Source of the DNA: Triplophysa rosa
Taxonomy: Eukaryota; Chordata; Actinopteri; Cypriniformes; Nemacheilidae
Length of the DNA: 64,000 nucleotides
Direction: 5' to 3'
Assembly (NCBI RefSeq): GCF_024868665.1
Contig: NW_026634395.1
Coordinates: 1-64,000 of the forward strand
This document shows, piece after piece, positions 32,161 through 44,575 of the stretch. Numbering within the stretch: position 1 is the first letter of the stretch; each line of letters starts with the position of its first letter. A model generated the notes under the pieces. It did not search any database, had not been told where the DNA came from, and worked only from the letters and a program-made list of their open reading frames with translations. A program made the position numbers and the translations under genes.

Positions 32161-34793
32161 TCTACTGTGAAAGTGTAGAGGAGCCGGCTGAAAAAGGGGA
32201 GATATTTACTGTCCTGTCCACCTCCAACACAGGGAAGCAACTTAAGGTAAAGATTGACACTGGAGCCCGGTGCAATGTATTGCCCAGAGGCGTTCTCCAG
32301 CACATCGACCCAGGCGCTAATGTGGACCACAACCATGTAGTCAACCTTGTGGCTTATGGCGGTCAGATAATAAAGACTCTAGGTGTTACCAATGTAAACT
32401 TCACATGCGGGACATTACAATTTCATGTTGTTGACAGTGATGTAAAACCTCTACTGGGCCTCAGAGACAGCGTTAACCTAGGCTTTGTGCAAATTGGTCC
32501 AAATGTGCATGCTCTCCAGCAGGGGGCCCCTGAGCTCGCAGAATACAAAGATCTCTTTGACTGCAGCACTATAGGCAAACTGCCTGTAGTATATCACATG
32601 CGCTTAGACCCCTCTGGGCAACCTGCAATATGTGCTCCCAGACGAGTGCCATTAGCAATGAGAGACAAAATAGTCAATGAACTCAACAGAATGACTAAAC
32701 TGGGAGTCATTAAGTCAGTTCAGGAGCCCACTGAGTGGGTGTCTTCTATGGTGGCTGCACGTAAAAAAGATGGTGCCGTAAGACTGTGTATTGACCCTGT
32801 TCATCTCAACAAAGCTCTCCTCAGGCCGCATCATCCTATGAAAACAGTAGAACAGGTGATCGCTGACATGCCCGGAGCAAAGGTGTTCAGCATCCTTGAT
32901 GCAAAGTATGGATTCTGGCAGGTGCCACTCAGTGAGGAGTCATCAAAACTAACCACCTTTATGACCCCGGTGGGCCGATATGCCTTCCTCCGAATGCCAT
33001 ATGGAATATCCACAGGCAGTGAAGTTTTCCAAAGGTGAATGGAGCAACTTTTTGAAGGACAACCATGTGCAATTGTTGTTGATGACATCCTCGTTTGGGG
33101 CAGCACAAGAGAAGAGCATGATTTACGCCTCAGGCAGGTCATGGACAGAATACGCACCGTGAACCTCAAGCTGAACCCCGACAAGTGCCGTTTCCGGGTG
33201 TCTGAGGTGTCATATGTGGGTCATCTCCTAACAGACCAAGGCATAAAGCCCGACCCTACAAAGACAGATGCAGTCCGTTCCATGCCAAACCCAAAGGACG
33301 AGCATGATGTTCAACGGTTCCTTGGAATGACAAATTATTTGTCTAAATTCATCCCCGGCTATAGTGAAATCACAGCACCCCTGCGTCAACTCCTCCTTCA
33401 GGATGTGGAATGGAGCTGGCAGGAACACCACGTGGCAGCTTTCACCAGACTTAAAGACCTCCTCATAAGTCCTCCTATACTCCAGTACTTTGATGTACAC
33501 CAGCCAGTAGTGTTGTCTGCAGATGCCTCTCAGCATGGCCTGGGTGCTGTATGCCTTCAAAAAGACAAACCAGTGGCGTTTGCCTCAAGAGCACTTACGG
33601 AGACCGAGTCACACTACGCTCAGATAGAGAAGGAGCTGTTGGCCGTGGTCTATGCTTGTAAAAAATTTCATGACTACATATAAGGCCGTCCAGTGACTGT
33701 TGAAACTGATCATCAGCCCCTCATCACTATTCTGAGAAAACCACTACACTCAGCCTCTGCACGTCTTCAGATGATGATGCTCAAGCTGCAGCGCTATAAT
33801 CTCAATGTCATTTACAAGAGAAGCAAAGAGCTGTACCTAGCAGATGCTCTCTCACGTGCACACCTGCCCTCTACTGACTGGGCTGAAACCAGTGAAGACT
33901 ATGAGGTGATGACAGTGGAAGCCCTCTCCTCAAGAAGAGTTGAGGAACTCAGACAGGAAACACAGGCAGACCCTTTATGCAGGCGCCTGTCAGAGGTCGT
34001 TGCCGTGGGCTGGCCTGACTCATCAAAGAAGCTGCCACATGACCTCAGACAGTTTTATGCCATAAGAGATGAGCTTACATTCGACAATGGGTTGCTGCTC
34101 CGGGGTCAGCGTTTCATCATTCCCCACTCGCTGCAACACTATTATGTCAAACAGCTGCATCAAGGACACCCAGGCCTAGAAGCAACAAAGCGCAGGGCCA
34201 GAGAAACCATGTTTTGGCCCACCATATACCAAGACATCTCCAGATGCACTCCTTGTAATGCCCTCAAGCCGCACCAAACTAAGGAGCCCCTTCTACTACA
34301 TGATATACCAGACTTGCCGTGGGCCCTTACGGCAGCGGATGTTTTTGAGTGGGGGGGGGAACACCTGGTGCTCGTCGACTCGTACTCTGGTTGGTTTGAA
34401 GTAGACCAGCTCCCTAACATGACCAGTGCGACCATCATAACCAGGCTAAAGCGCCACTTTGCCACCCATGGAGCTCCTCAGCAGCTAATGACTGACAATG
34501 CAGCATATTTCACAAGCAGGGAGTTCCAAGAATTTGCCCGCATATGGGATTTCTGCCATGTCACCAGCAGTCCCCACTACCCCCAGTCAAATGGGCTAGC
34601 TGAGAGAGCTGTACGCTCAGCCAAACACCTTCTGGAAAAGTGTGCACGTGATGGAACTGATGTGTATGCGGCACTACTCAATCTACGTAATATACCAAGA
34701 GATGGGCTGCCCTCACCAGCGCAGCGTCTACTTTCTCGGCGCACCAAGACCCTTATTCCCATGACCAAAGCCATGTATGTGCCAAAGGTATAG
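32161..34793 (+). pseudogene. Gypsy pol: PR-RT-RNaseH-IN with stop codons
   Basis: Protease has the active-site DTGA at about 32256. RT includes KVFSILDAKYGFWQVPLSEE (the catalytic Asp block is ILDAK), FLRMPYGIS and AIVVDDILVW (VVDD motif near 33078). RNase H has LSADASQHGLGAV. Integrase shows a zinc-binding CTPCNALK end, then AADVFEW, MTDNAAYF and NGLAERA as the D, D and E blocks. TGA at 33036 falls within the RT where Trp is expected, and TAA at 33681 follows HDYI in RNase H. A frameshift near 34790 separates the integrase tail. At least three lesions make it defective despite 98% LTR identity. Confidence 0.92.
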
Positions 34794-35212
34794 AAACACA
34801 GGTCCAGGCAGCTCTAACACGGACTAGAAAGAGAGGAAAAACCCATTATGACAGGTCAGCCAGACCTTTGACTGCACTGCAAGCAGTGCAGACGGTGAGG
34901 ATACAGACGAACAGGGGCTATGACAGGATGGCAACGGTAATAGGAAGAGCACTACAGCCAAACAGCTACCAGGTTCAGGCCGGAGATGCCACATATGTGA
35001 GAAACAGGCGTCACCTCCTACATACACCTGAACAACATACCCAACCTACAACAGCAGAGGTCCCACTTAATAATAGTGAAACTCTGCCACAAGTACAGCC
35101 TCATGTCGACCAGCCACAAACCGAACAGGTGCAAGAACCACCCGTGGTTGTCACCCGCTCAGGCAGAATATCAAAGCCTATCTCTGTATACAAAGACTAC
35201 ATTACATCATAA
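34794..35212 (+). pseudogene. Gypsy integrase C-terminal tail
   Basis: The ORF at 34868-35212 continues the pol protein after the frameshift, with TRTRKRGKTHYDRSARPLTA-like sequence leading to NSYQVQAGDATYVRNRRHLL, a GPY/F-like end. It then has a Pro/Gln-rich tail ending SGRISKPISVYKDYITS. The tail resembles gypsy polyprotein ends; no chromodomain is visible. Confidence 0.7.
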
Positions 35213-35382
35213 GCACAAACTATTCATATCTCTATTATTGTAATAGTTATGTTTCTTTGAAAAAAAAAAAAAAGGGCGTATATATATATATGTATATACA
35301 GCTGTTCTAATTTTCTGTATCTGTTTGAATCTTCTCTGTTCATGTTTAACATACCCAGGTATCCCGTCATTAAGAAGGGGGA

Positions 35383-35565
35383 TGTAGATTATATTGATGG
35401 TTTCTTGTACCCACCCCCCGGTGGCTGTCATAAGCATGATGTAGAACGCCACGACGACGTGTGTAGCATGATAAATAAGGAAGTGGGGTTGGGTTGGTTA
35501 ATAAAGAAAAAGTGAGACCTGAGTTCTACACGAGTGTCGTACATTTGTTTCTGTATGCTTCTACA
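35383..35565 (+). repeat. 3' LTR of gypsy element
   Basis: Identical in length to the 5' LTR, with three substitutions. It is preceded by the polypurine tract AAGAAGGGGGA (35372-35382) and followed by GCGTG, the duplicated target. Confidence 0.97.
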
Positions 35566-36320
35566 GCGTGTATATGCTGAGCTCCGTGAAAAACTTGAAA
35601 GCTGTGGGGAAAGCTGTAAAATCGACGTAATATCTCCAGATGTCATGAAGTTACAGCTGGAATTTCTTCACTCAATCTACCAGGCTCACAGGGAACTGGA
35701 GGGTGATCTGCACCACACACTTAACCTGGTTGCTTTGTGGCATGAGAGGCTTAAGCGCCACTGCAGACCTGTGGCGTCAGACAGCCCTCATCAGACCATA
35801 ATTCGTGAGCGATATCTTAATTGGTTAAATTACAAAATCAAAATCGAGACACTGCACAGCACTGCTTGTTATATTCCTGTGGCCGAAATTCAGTCAACTC
35901 CGTATGCTGTCTAACCCGGAAAGAGAAGATATCCAGCAAGAAGCCAGGTGTCGGACAGCCAGCTTTACCACTGGTGGCGAATCAGTAGATGAACCTGACA
36001 CTAAAAGAAGCAAGACAGTAGTGGCAGAGTTTGAAGAGTGGGTAAACGTGCCCCCCAGTGAAACAGCAGATGAGGTTATGCAGTACATCAGCTGTAACCA
36101 CTACATGGAAGATGAACGGGATCTCTTGGGTTGGTGGAAAAACAACAGTGGTGTTTTCCCTTTACTGTCAAGACTAGCCCATAGTATCCTCAGCATTCCT
36201 GCATGTAGCACCAGCAGCGAGAGGAAGTTTAGTGCAGCTGGACTAACTTTTAATCAGAGGAGGACGGCACTGAAACCATCAACTGTAGATGCCGTTCTCT
36301 TCCTTCATAACTTGCACTGA
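35566..36320 (+). pseudogene. hAT transposase piece 5, dimerisation domain
   Basis: The reading from GCGTG gives VYAELREKLESCGESC, continuing the TRF block cut at 31097. A frameshift near 35890 is followed by the ORF 35904-36320. It ends with the hAT C-terminal dimerisation signature: DLLGWWKNNSGVFPLLSRLA, then STSSERKFSAAGL and RRTALKPSTVDAVLFLH. The stop TGA at 36318 is in the normal place. This is the end of the gene that begins near 27720. It is split over 8.6 kb by four insertions. Confidence 0.9.
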
Positions 36321-37619
36321 GAAGGATACATTTTTGTAAATAGTTTTGAAACACTGTGCAATGTTTTTGAAGTTTCAAGTTTGAGTTCTAGAGGGATTTA
36401 TGTGACTTGTACACCTGTTTAGCAACAACCAAGTTTCGTAATTGTTAAGTCTGTGCTATTTCTCATTTTTTCCTTTGGGCTGACTGCTGAAAGGGCCTGT
36501 TTCAACCAAGGTGTTCGTTGTGTGAAACGCACTTCAGGTTTAAAATGTAACTGTAATGGTAGGTTCGGCTCAGGTCGGGTTAAGCGATCTCGGTTACGGG
36601 CGTCCGTTTAAAGCACATGCAGACCTCTAACGAGAAAATATCACGTGCTCACAAGAAAAGTTTCTCATGCCCGCTCAAAATGTTTTTTTGTGCCCACAAG
36701 AAAATTTTAGCACGCACACGCTTTATAATGTGTGCCTGTTATTCATAAAAAGGCCTCTAGATGTCACTAGGTTAAATGAGATGTTAAAAACTGTGCAAGA
36801 CATATGAATTCTAAAATAATAACCAAATATGTCTGTATGCAGCTGACTTGAAGTTTGGAGGGGAGATTTTAAAACATTTGATGTAACAAAAAAGCACACT
36901 CAAAAAATGAACTGTTGCTATATATAAATATCTGCCTTTCCCCATTCAGTTTTTTTTATTGCCAAGGGTAAATACAAAGTTGTATAAATTTACATTTCAA
37001 TCAAGAGTACAGTTACAATACATTAGAAAATAAAGTAAATAGGTTGAAAAAAAAAAAACAATAACAAAACAAACAATGAACAAGGAGAAAGAAGAGCGAC
37101 AACATCAACATAAATAAATACAAGAAAGAATTATTCAGTAAAAAAATTATAATATTGCACAGTGACTTTTAACAAAATATATTAAAAAATAAGCACAGGT
37201 CTAAAGTTGTATGGGCTTTAGTGTTTTTAGAATATGAACGAGCCTGAATGTACTGTTGAGTTTCATTTTTAAAATTAATAAATGAAGGCTCTTCCCCAAT
37301 TCAAGTAGATAGGACTGTGTACTTGCTACGATGTAAATAGCTGCCCAGAGGCATTGCAAACATGGCTGCTGAGTGGCACGGCTTCCGTAAACGGGCTTTG
37401 TTTTTAAGACTGCATAGGCTTTAAGGCTGCGGGGCAGCCTAAAATCTCAGCAAGCCTTGTTTATTGTCTACCAAGTACCAAAGAGATCATTCCTGACATT
37501 CATTAAAAATCATAAACGTGTTAGGCGTGTTTCAGAGCGCAAAGAACTGTATCTTTGTGACGAAGTAATCATCACCGCTGGGAATGGCAGCACTGGCGTC
37601 CTGCTCACACACATACGTA
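36321..37619. other. hAT 3' flank and unassigned sequence
   Basis: 36321-36630 is presumably the hAT 3' UTR; GGTTCGGCTCAGGTCGGG at 36563-36580 and the GCAGACCTCTAA end near 36630 resemble hAT subterminal DNA, but no left partner was found. 36630-36720 has repeated CTCACAAGAAAA-type units. The rest is AT-rich without genes. Confidence 0.4.
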
Positions 37620-37742
37620 CCTCTTTTACTTTCACTTTCTCTCAGCTATTTTGTTGTTACTTTCACTTTCTCTTAGCTGTTTTGTTTTTACTTTCACTTT
37701 CTCTCAGCTGTTTTGTTGTTACTTTCACTTTCTCTCAGCTGC
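37620..37742. repeat. 38-bp minisatellite
   Basis: Three to four units of TACTTTCACTTTCTCTCAGC plus TGTTTTGTTGT with small differences. They give the Phe/Leu-rich open frame at 37457-37765, which is an artefact. Confidence 0.85.
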
Positions 37743-38960
37743 CGGAGAAGCGGGTGCACACATGATCCGGTAGCGCATGGTTATAAATTACAGTATACCC
37801 ATCCTGTTTTACTCTTCAGTACTTTGGTTGTTTGTTAGCATTCTGTATTTTGGTAGTTGGTTACCCATAAGTGAGATTGGGTAACAAAACTCACTTATGT
37901 GCTAATTATGTGCTCACAATGTGCTATTGTGGGTGAGCCATCCTTTTTTTGTTTGTTAGATATTTTTGTTTTGATAATATTTTTAAATGAACCCTGAATC
38001 TCTTGGTGGATTTAGTGGGCCTCGCTGGGTTTAACGAAGGGAGAAACCAGGCAGGAGCGGATCCAAAAGCAGTGTCAAACATGTAATGAAGTAAAACAGA
38101 TGTATAACAAAACAAGGTAATCCAAGGAGAAGACACAATTTAACACAGTACAGGGGAAACACAGACAGGGATCATGAAACTGGGATTACGAATACCAACA
38201 ATCTTGAAATAATATTTTTTTTTCCATAAAACCAGAAATACACCTCACGTTGAGCTTTTATTGCATTTGTGTGAGGGGTAAACGATCGCATCGTGGTATA
38301 ATCTCTTCATCATCATTATTAAAATAAGCTTCTTGAAGAGGTGTTTCAACGGCCAAGGTGTAGACAAATGACCATATTCTGTGCAGAGTCGTAAAGAAAG
38401 TGAATATGAAGCACACTATGGGATTTGGTTTCCACTTATTGCAGTCATACACAGTGGCTTTGGCTGTGCATTATACAGGAAACACACATATTTTGTTCTA
38501 TATTATGATATGTGAGGTCTGATAAATTATTTTGTACACCCAGAAAGCGACATCTAGAACAGATGAGGATAATTTGGAGCACATAGAGAAAAAAATAAGA
38601 TGTATACTGGAAGTTCTAATTAAACAAAAACTTTAAAATATACGACAGGTCTGTATGTTTTTAACACCAAGATATTTACTTTAAGCTTATATTGGTAATG
38701 ATGTAAACTGACAATCCTTCAGTTTACCCAGTACTCATTGCTGTGGACATCTATAACCCCCCGTAACAGCAGTCTGCATGTGTGTTTTTAAAACACTGCA
38801 CTTCTTATAGCAGATGGAGATGAGCTACATTAACACTGAAAAGACAAACAAATCCGCTCAGTGTAGCATGGAAGACAAACAGACAAAGAGCCAGAGACTT
38901 TTTATGAATTCATCACAAATGTTGACTGTACTGTCCATTCATGAAGCAATGGTGTTCCTG
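37743..38960. other. No gene recognised; fish repeat near 38030
   Basis: GAGAAACCAGGCAGGAGCGG at 38041-38060 and the following block resemble a fish interspersed repeat whose terminus cannot be fixed. No coding region or RNA gene is supported. Confidence 0.4.
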
Positions 38961-38964
38961 TAGT

Positions 38965-39060
38965 GTTCCTGTAGCTCAGTAGAGAGAGCACTGTGCTAGC
39001 AACACAAACTGTAAGGGTTCGATTTACAAGCAACACATACTGATAAAATACATGTACAGT
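38965..39060 (+). repeat. tRNA-derived SINE fragment
   Basis: TGTAGCTCAGTAGAGAGAGC (38970-38989) is an A-box region like a tRNA D arm. GGTTCGATTTAC at 39016-39027 is a B box. ACACATACTGATAAAATACA follows, as in an abundant fish SINE. A folded functional tRNA is unlikely because the acceptor stem does not pair. Confidence 0.75.
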
Positions 39061-39430
39061 ATACTTTAAATGCAATGGAGGTCACTTTCAATTAAAGTGT
39101 CTGTCACATGTGACAAATCTTTAGCTTTAAGGCGCTACCTTTGTTACACCTTTTACACTACAACACAGGAATCACTACAGAAAATCTCACAAAGGGTTAA
39201 ACTAAGAGAGAAGTGTGCCTCTTTATAGACTTGTTTTTCAACATATACTGTCTGCAACATTCTAAGATCTTAATTCAAGAAATCACGTAATGTACATCAT
39301 ATAACAACGCACAAATGAAAGGGTGAATTTACATCCTTACCAGAACCCTGCAGTCAATGAATGCCCTGCAGTAACCTTACAAGAGCACAAAACCTTTCTT
39401 GTTCATTCACATTCACTGGGACACGATTAA
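39061..39430. other. No gene recognised
   Basis: AT-rich spacer between a SINE and a THAP-bearing element. Confidence 0.45.
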
Positions 39431-39434
39431 CTGC

Positions 39435-39985
39435 TGCATAACCTTCCTTCAGATTCCCACATTAGTAAGTGGTTGAAGTTTATTTTTAAAGGCGTTCCAG
39501 ATCACGTAGGTAAAACCTTACCGCGGATTCCTTTGTGAACAAGGCAGAGGTCGACGATGGATTTGCGGCGAGACTAAAATTAAAAAGCAGTGCTGTGCCG
39601 TCAATATTGGATCCAATAGGAATGGCGCAGCAATCTTATGTGAGTACAACATTTTTGTACTATGCGTCACTATTGCTTTGTTAGAGATTGCTTGATATGC
39701 CCTGTGTAACCTAACATTACGTCTCTAACCAAATTCACAGAAGTCTCCAACTAAGTTTACTACGCAAACTCCTATCCAATCATAGCAGTGGGCATTTACT
39801 TCCAAGTCTTCATGGCAGAACGCCCATTCAAACTGATCGTTTGTCGAGCCGGCCTCAAAACCCGGGTAGAAAATAGCCTATAATTTATTGATTTTGATGT
39901 TTTTGAATGTAAAAACCATGCAAACGTCATATGTAGACCTCATACAACAGTATAAATAAATAAACAAGCCCAGTTCATCACACCT
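39435..39985 (+). mobile_element. THAP-bearing TTAA element (family A), copy 2
   Basis: Starting near 39440 it matches copy 1 from CTGGATAACCTTCCTTCGGA onward, with many differences and a deletion that removes part of the THAP frame (SLHF block lost). GGCGCAGCAATCTTATGTGAGTA at 39621 keeps what looks like the splice donor after the exon. It ends CAGTTCATCACACCT at TTAA 39986-39989. No open frame remains. Confidence 0.75.
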
Positions 39986-39989
39986 TTAA

Positions 39990-41136
39990 ACCTATTTTGC
40001 GTGGTAAACAAAAAATCCAATCACATATCCAGTTACAGAAGCCACTTTAGGCTGTAAACGCGCTGTGTCCTAATACTCTCTGAAAATTTGACCAGATTAC
40101 TGTAATCGAATGTCAATGCTAAGGCATGCAAACGCAGCCTTAAAAAGATCAAAAGATGTGAACTCACCATGGTGCGGTAATAAATGAAAATCAAATAAAC
40201 TGTAGCGAAAAAAGTCTCATATTTTCTGTGTGCATTGCCTGATTTGAATTATATTTTTGTTGTTTGTTTGGTCATAGATTACCTGGATGTGACTATTGTG
40301 AGTCATGGTAATTTTTCACTACTAGGTGTAGAAAGTATTCCGCCTGCAACATGGACTCTCCCGATCACCCCCTATCCTTCGACCCGAAATGGACTGTACC
40401 AAAGTTCGTGCTCCGGTTTCCAGGTAACGGAGCGGGAAAGTGAATGGTAGGACAGAGTTCAGCTGTGCGCTGTAAAGTTTAGAGAAGAAACAGGTGGTTC
40501 TAACCTTCAAAGTGTACATTGTCTGTATATGTGTGCGTGCATCATGATGTAAGTACCCGAATTATGTATACCTGTAAATGTTTGGTTGTTTGCATGTAAC
40601 TGTCGCGTTCGGCGCTATAATATACATATGTTTACATTTAATACTGTTACGTGACTGCGCTATTGCCGGTCAACTGTTATTGGAGGCCATTAACATTCAC
40701 GTTATGTGTATGTGTATATCTATTTCTAAGCACAACCACTCGGTAATAGTATAACAGCGCATAAGCATTCAGAGTTGTTTGCTAAATCAGCGCACGTGCA
40801 GCAGCAGCCGCGTACACGTGAGCAACACATACATATCAGCGATCAGAGTTGTCGCTTTGTGTTGAGTTAATCTATATAGTACTTAAAGTAGTTGAAAGTC
40901 AAACTGCAGTGCAGTTTAATAAGTATTTACTATTTGATTTATGTTTGTTGTGATACTTTTCTATATATTCATGTTTGTGTTTTATATTTATTTGTTACAG
41001 AACCACACACGGTTTATGCATGATCAATAAACAAGATTTGAAGTAATCACTGGATTGAGACATTGTTGTCCTTACCAGCAACTTGTAGCCATCAGCCTAC
41101 CCGAACTAGCAATAAACAAAAAGAAGTTTTACAGTA
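39990..41136. other. No gene recognised
   Basis: Includes a 71-codon frame at 40235-40450 with no recognised domain. No paired transposon ends were found. Confidence 0.4.
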
Positions 41137-42695
41137 GGGGTGGGTTGCACCAACAAGGATTAAAGTAAACCGAGTTTAGAGCTAATCTAGGGTTTGTTGA
41201 TCCTAGTTTTATTGTAATTCAAATTGCGTTGCACCACTTAATTTTAAACAGAGATTAACAAATCGTGGATTAAAACTTTAACCTGTATTTAAACCGTCAT
41301 ATGCGATTAATTTTGTCCGCCATAATGGATGTGCCGGTGTAACTAAACAGCAACAGTGTTGCACTGTCATGTAAAAAGGAAATAAACAGCTCGTGCATTT
41401 AAAAGAAACGTAGTTTTGCTATTTAAAACCTCTCTCTGGATAATTCGTTCATCATTCTGATCACCCATAAACACATTTTATGTTTCTGGGGGTCGTCCTC
41501 GGTCGTGTTCTGGGGCTGTTTGCGGCAGCACCGCCGGCTGAGGTGCGCCTGTTCGGGACCGGATCACAATTTAGACAGGGCGTCCCTGGTCACTGGTGCC
41601 ACTAAAATACTCTTCAGGATGTCGGTCTCTTCCGTTTAATCACAGATGTTGTGCTTGTATCTATTGGATAAGAAAGCAGGGCAATTTGAACTTGACGCTT
41701 CACAGCAGACCACCCTATCAAACTACCGTGCCCTGACTAGTGCTGAGGTGTTTTATTTATTTTCATTTTTATTTACAATAAACATCACTGAAGCATGACA
41801 TCACGCTTATGTATCTGTTTCTGGTCATTTTCCTGCACATTTTATTATAGATCTGTGTTTTTTTTTATATTTAAACATCCACAGTAGCAAGTTTAAAGTT
41901 AATCCCTAACTGAGAGATAAATTAGAGTTTAAAATAATGGAGCAACAGAATTAATCTAGGTTTACTGTAAAATTAAAACCTGGATCAAACGATATCTTAA
42001 ATATAAACCTGATTATTTTTAAACAAGGTTTAGAGTTTGGTGCAACAGAATTAAAAGGGTCATATGGCGGAAGTACGTGTTTTTCTGTGTTTTTGGTGTG
42101 TTATAAATTGCCAATGCATGTATTAGTCACGTAAAATTGTGTGGGAAGTGTGGGAACAAAAGATGCATTCTATCTAAAAGCGAATGCTCAACCAGACTTG
42201 CCTGAAACGCCTCGTGTAACCACACCCCGGCGAATCTACGTAACTTCGTAACATGATTTGACTAAGACCGCCCAAATCTACACGTAGTTAAGGTGGGCGT
42301 AATTGTAAATCTCATTGTATCGTCTGTCAGTACAATTGCTTTGGAACCTGATGTTCCGAATATGGTAAGAGGCGTTACATTTCCGTGAAATGCTTGCAGT
42401 ATTTGACCAATTACTACGCACTGGTGAACTGGCCAATCATAGCACACCTCGCTTTTCAGAGCGATGAGTTTTGTAAAAAATCTGCGCATTTCAGAGAGGC
42501 AGGGCAAAGAGGAGATACAAACATACACGATATGTGGAAAATACAACGTTTTTAAACTTTAAATGGTGTATACACATTGTGTTACATCTAAAACAAACAA
42601 TAATATTCGTTTTAGCCGTGCAATATGACTCCTTTAATAAATAAACCTTGATTTAATCTAGATTTAAGACTAATCCTTTTTGGTGCAACCCACCC
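41137..42695. mobile_element. MITE with GGGTGGGTTGCACCAA ends, host of TTAA MITE
   Basis: The left end GGGGTGGGTTGCACCAACAA then GGATTAAA, and the right end TAATCCTTTTTGGTGCAACC CACCC, are inverted repeats. Extra GGTGCAAC and ATTAATCTAGGTTTACTGTA-type blocks inside repeat the theme. The ends look like the PIF/Harbinger class, though the 3-bp duplication is not clear. A second MITE (42055-42633) sits in the right arm. Confidence 0.7.
42055..42633. mobile_element. TTAA-type MITE, complete copy
   Basis: It is flanked by TTAA at 42051-42054 and 42634-42637. Left AAGGGTCATATGGCGG and right GCCGTGCAATATGACTCCT are inverted with differences. The interior is the reverse of the copy at 21961-22385. 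No coding region. Confidence 0.85.
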
Positions 42696-42699
42696 TAAA

Positions 42700-43050
42700 T
42701 AAATTAAATTCTGACTTAAACTGGTCCTGCCAAAAGAGAGCTGCAGACGTGATTTATTTTTGTAGTCCACTCCATAGGTTAGTGTCTTAAGGCTTAATTC
42801 ACACTGATCCCACAATTTCCAACAAAGCCAGTGTAAAACCCCGTTGGCATTTGTTGGATCAAAGTCAATGAGAATTTAGAATGTTAACGTTTGTTGGTGT
42901 TTGAGTTAAATTTACAGTATTTATTTATTGCTTCATTCTTAACACTATTCCAGCATCTAAGTCTATATTCATGGTGAAAACTAGTCAATTTATACACAAG
43001 TCGATCAATACACAAGTTTGGGGAGGGACAATTTGGAATCCTCACTCAAC
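42700..43050. other. No gene recognised
   Basis: Short AT-rich stretch without supported features. Confidence 0.45.
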
Positions 43051-43580
43051 CTAAAGGCCGAAGTATGGTCCGTCCATCTGCATGACGCAATTTACGTCAT
43101 CAGAAGGGTCCGCGGTCGTCCGCACACCGTGCAGCCCATTTTTTGAGACCGCACGGGTGCCGCATACAACAGCACATGCACGAAAAAAGTGCACTAGTCC
43201 ACTAGGGGTCAATACACACACAGAAAGTGTGCAGTGTATCGTTGTCGAAGAAGAATGATACAAAACCAACACACTGAAACCAAGAACAGTAAGCTAAGAA
43301 GCATATCCTTCTCCATACTGTTTGGTTGTTGTTCTTGTTGTCTTGCTCTTTGCTCGGATTGTTTGCAATGGCAAATGACTTCCTCAATCATTAACTTGCA
43401 GAGGGTCTGTGAATGATGCGACTCTGATGAGTGCTGCCCTCTGATGGTCTGGTGGAGCACGCATGCGTTGAACTCGGACGTCCGCGCTTAATCCGTGATG
43501 AGTATGCTCAAGAAGCTGTGCGGACACATTTGTGCACGAGGCGGACACGGACGCGGAAAGTCAAGTATACCCGCGGCTTA
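43051..43580. mobile_element. Possible MITE (GGCCGAAGTATGGTCC end)
   Basis: GGCCGAAGTATGGTCCGTCC at 43056 and the inverted GGACACGGACGCGGAAAGTC then AAGTATACCCGCGGC at 43544-43579 look like imperfect terminal repeats. Internal GTCCGCACACC / GTGCGGACAC blocks are also mirrored. No duplication could be confirmed. Confidence 0.45.
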
Positions 43581-44575
43581 ACATGCATGTGTTTGGGCTG
43601 TGGGAGGAAGCTGGAGCACTCGGAGTGGTGTCGGAGTTTGTTAGATCTGTGTGAATTAGCCTAGGGAATAGGATTTTTTTTCATAGGTGTTTGGATTATC
43701 ACTAAAAATAAACTGTTATCTACAAAAGACACTTACACATTTGTGACCCTGCCTGTGAAAACCGAGCTAAAGTATTTTTTGTGTGATTTGCTATTTTTTT
43801 TACATAAAATCATCCTACATAAATTAAGAAAAAACATCGTGAAAATATAATCTTGATATCTTTAATATTGACATGTCAAAGAGTTGTTACACTTTGTTAT
43901 CAGAAAATCATAATTTTGAGAAATGCCAATGTATAAACAAGCTTATATTTAAAGCTAAAACACACTTAAACCATAATTATCCTGTCTATGTGCTGAGATT
44001 CTCCCGTTTCAATTATATAAATGACGGCGGAAACTCTTGAAGCGTTGTAAAATAAAATATTTATGATTATGCACATGTACAAAAAACATGGAAACAAATG
44101 GGGGTACCACAATAGCTTAATTGTAGCAACAATAAACCACTAGAACGATTTGTATCATTTTATTAGTAATATAAATGTAAAAAAATCAAAAATGTCTCTA
44201 AATCTAACTCTATAGCGCCACCACCACTTCAAACTTCAACATACATTTTTGCCTATAACTTTTGATCCACACATCCTAGAAACAAAATTATGTTCCTGCT
44301 CATGGCAATTCGAATGCACTGTATGAAGTCATTTTCAATCATAAAAAATTCTGCCAATTTTGATTTTTTGCAACACCTACTTTTTCGAAGTCTTTGTCCA
44401 ATTTGCACGAAATTTGGTATGTAGCATCTAGAAACAGTGCTAACTAAAAGTTATTAAAAAATTGATTGTCCAGTCGGTACTTGTATATCTGTCACCACAC
44501 AAGGCAGATAAACAATGCCACATAAGAACTGAAGTGAACTGGAGATTTAATGGGGTGAACAGGTGCACAATAGAC
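43581..44575. other. No gene recognised; repeat-like GTGACCCTGCC start
   Basis: TGTGACCCTGCCTGTGAAAA at 43743 resembles a fish repeat end, but no inverted partner is present. The remainder is AT-rich. Confidence 0.35.

Larger units (their letters stand above)
31098..35565 (+). mobile_element. Complete Ty3/gypsy LTR retrotransposon
   Basis: Two 183-bp LTRs (31098-31280, 35383-35565) begin TGTAGATTAT and end GCTTCTACA and differ at three positions (1.6%). The 5-bp target duplication GCGTG flanks both sides (31093-31097, 35566-35570). A primer-binding site TGGTGTCAGAAGT follows the left LTR, and a polypurine tract AAGAAGGGGGA precedes the right one. Gag, protease, RT, RNase H and integrase are all present but broken by at least four lesions. 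There is no env. The element is recently inserted but defective. Confidence 0.97.

Noticed and set aside
37457..37765. 102-codon ORF with Phe/Leu-rich repeats
   Set aside because: It is a read-through of the 38-bp minisatellite.
38965..39040. Functional tRNA gene
   Set aside because: A and B boxes are present but the acceptor and anticodon stems do not pair; it is a SINE head.
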